5,818 nt of DNA. It comes from an uncultured Angelakisella sp. (GTDB lineage: Bacteria; Bacillota; Clostridia; Oscillospirales; Ruminococcaceae). Positions 5,625-5,818 of the stretch are shown in pieces. Numbering within the stretch: the stretch's first letter is position 1; each line of letters begins with the position of its first letter. The notes beneath the pieces were generated by a model, which was not told where the DNA came from, ran no database searches, and saw only the letters and a list, made by a program, of their open reading frames with translations. The position numbers were made by a program, and so were the translations under genes. The stretch spans positions 1 through 5,818 of the forward strand of contig CAJFUT010000187.1 of the NCBI GenBank assembly GCA_904420255.1. Reading direction: 5' to 3'.

Positions 5625-5646
5625 TCAAGTCCCATCCGCCGCACCA
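5625..5646 (+). repeat. Exact 22-base copy of the tRNA-Leu 3' end
   Basis: Bases 5625-5646 are identical to 5461-5482, from inside the T-loop to the final CCA. Flanking bases differ on both sides (T versus G before, A versus C after). The sequence upstream (AGAG) cannot make a T-stem, so this is not a second intact tRNA. Duplicated tRNA 3' ends typically mark the far attachment site of an integrated element; a decayed tandem tRNA is the alternative. Confidence 0.7.
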
Positions 5647-5650
5647 CGTC

Positions 5651-5684
5651 GGAGCAAAGTCCACTTTGCTCCGGCTTCTTTTTT
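5651..5684 (+). terminator. Terminator-like hairpin behind the tRNA 3'-end copy
   Basis: Perfect 10-bp inverted repeat GGAGCAAAGT/ACTTTGCTCC (5651-5660 with 5663-5672). With a realistic loop it gives 8 pairs. It is followed by GG and then CTTCTTTTTT. It starts 4 bases after the copied CCA, mirroring the tRNA-then-terminator layout of the intact gene. Confidence 0.65.
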
Positions 5685-5703
5685 GCCTTCGGAAAAAAAG
5701 AAG
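5675..5703. repeat. T-rich/A-rich inverted repeat overlapping the terminator tract
   Basis: CTTCTTTTTT (5675-5684) pairs with AAAAAAGAAG (5694-5703) around GCCTTCGGA, which contains a C-TTCG-G tetraloop. The arm is also the U-tract of the hairpin to its left. The symmetry suggests a terminator usable from both directions. Confidence 0.55.
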
Positions 5704-5733
5704 TCATCCGCCCGCTCCCTTGCTCCTCCTTTT

Positions 5734-5814
5734 CCGCAAAAGGGCACGCTCGGCTCGCCTGCTCGGTTGCAAGCGCCCTCGCGACGGCTCGCTGTCGCTA
5801 CCACCCTTTTGCGG
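5734..5814. repeat. Inverted repeat of 11 bp enclosing a GC-rich core
   Basis: CCGCAAAAGGG (5734-5744) is the exact reverse complement of CCCTTTTGCGG (5804-5814). The 59-base interior holds an inner GCGAC/GTCGC hairpin (5781-5785 with 5794-5798) and two copies of GCTCGG (5748-5753 and 5761-5766). This could be the end of a dispersed repeat or a cruciform-forming unit. There is no coding signal and it may continue past the window edge. Confidence 0.5.
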
Positions 5815-5818
5815 GTGC

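Noticed and set aside
5215..5664. Minus-strand small proteins containing CGGWDLNPHAYAH or MGLEPTRICT
   Set aside because: These are translations of the antisense of tRNA-Leu, a well-known false gene call.
5529..5814. CRISPR array
   Set aside because: The repeats are different palindromes of different lengths; no direct repeat recurs with regular spacers.

Overview
The window is GC-rich DNA that reads as a chromosomal segment of a Clostridia-type Firmicute, most likely a gut Oscillospirales/Oscillospiraceae relative. Support comes from the strong GC bias at third codon positions, A/G-rich Shine-Dalgarno sites, a DUF4358-type lipoprotein, a near-consensus sigma-A promoter and U-tract terminators. 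The genus is inference. All seven protein genes are on the minus strand; the one RNA gene is on the plus strand at the right.

Left block, minus strand (1-2802): a tight four-gene operon. In transcription order it holds an ECF sigma factor (2802-2257), its zinc-binding membrane anti-sigma factor (2254-1760), a multi-pass membrane protein (1773-1213, overlapping the anti-sigma gene) and a membrane protein with a long charged coiled coil (1206 to beyond base 1). The two membrane proteins have no function I can name. Their place behind a sigma/anti-sigma pair suggests an envelope-stress or surface-sensing module. A possible ECF-type promoter (2826-2855) would allow self-regulation.

Middle, 2803-3122: intergenic. 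It has one terminator directly behind the next operon (3087-3122), a second perfect-stem terminator about 170 bases on (2894-2922), and a dense set of inverted repeats between them that could fold as an independent small RNA or a structured leader.

Second block, minus strand (3123-4917): a three-gene operon with an SGNH/GDSL-type membrane-anchored esterase-like protein, a DUF4358 lipoprotein and a small four-helix membrane protein. It probably starts from an extended -10 promoter at 5065-5073 with a leader of about 140 bases. SGNH plus DUF4358 points to extracytoplasmic glycan O-acylation or de-acylation, but the MBOAT acyltransferase usually expected is not in the window.

Right end, plus strand (5359-5818): a strong promoter, a tRNA-Leu(GAG) gene with encoded CCA, and its terminator. 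After these come about 290 bases with no credible gene but a near-continuous chain of perfect inverted repeats. Embedded there is an exact 22-base copy of the tRNA 3' end, stopping precisely at CCA. It looks like an attachment-site scar, a collapsed tandem tRNA, or a tRNA-linked repeat family, and is the most unusual part of the window.
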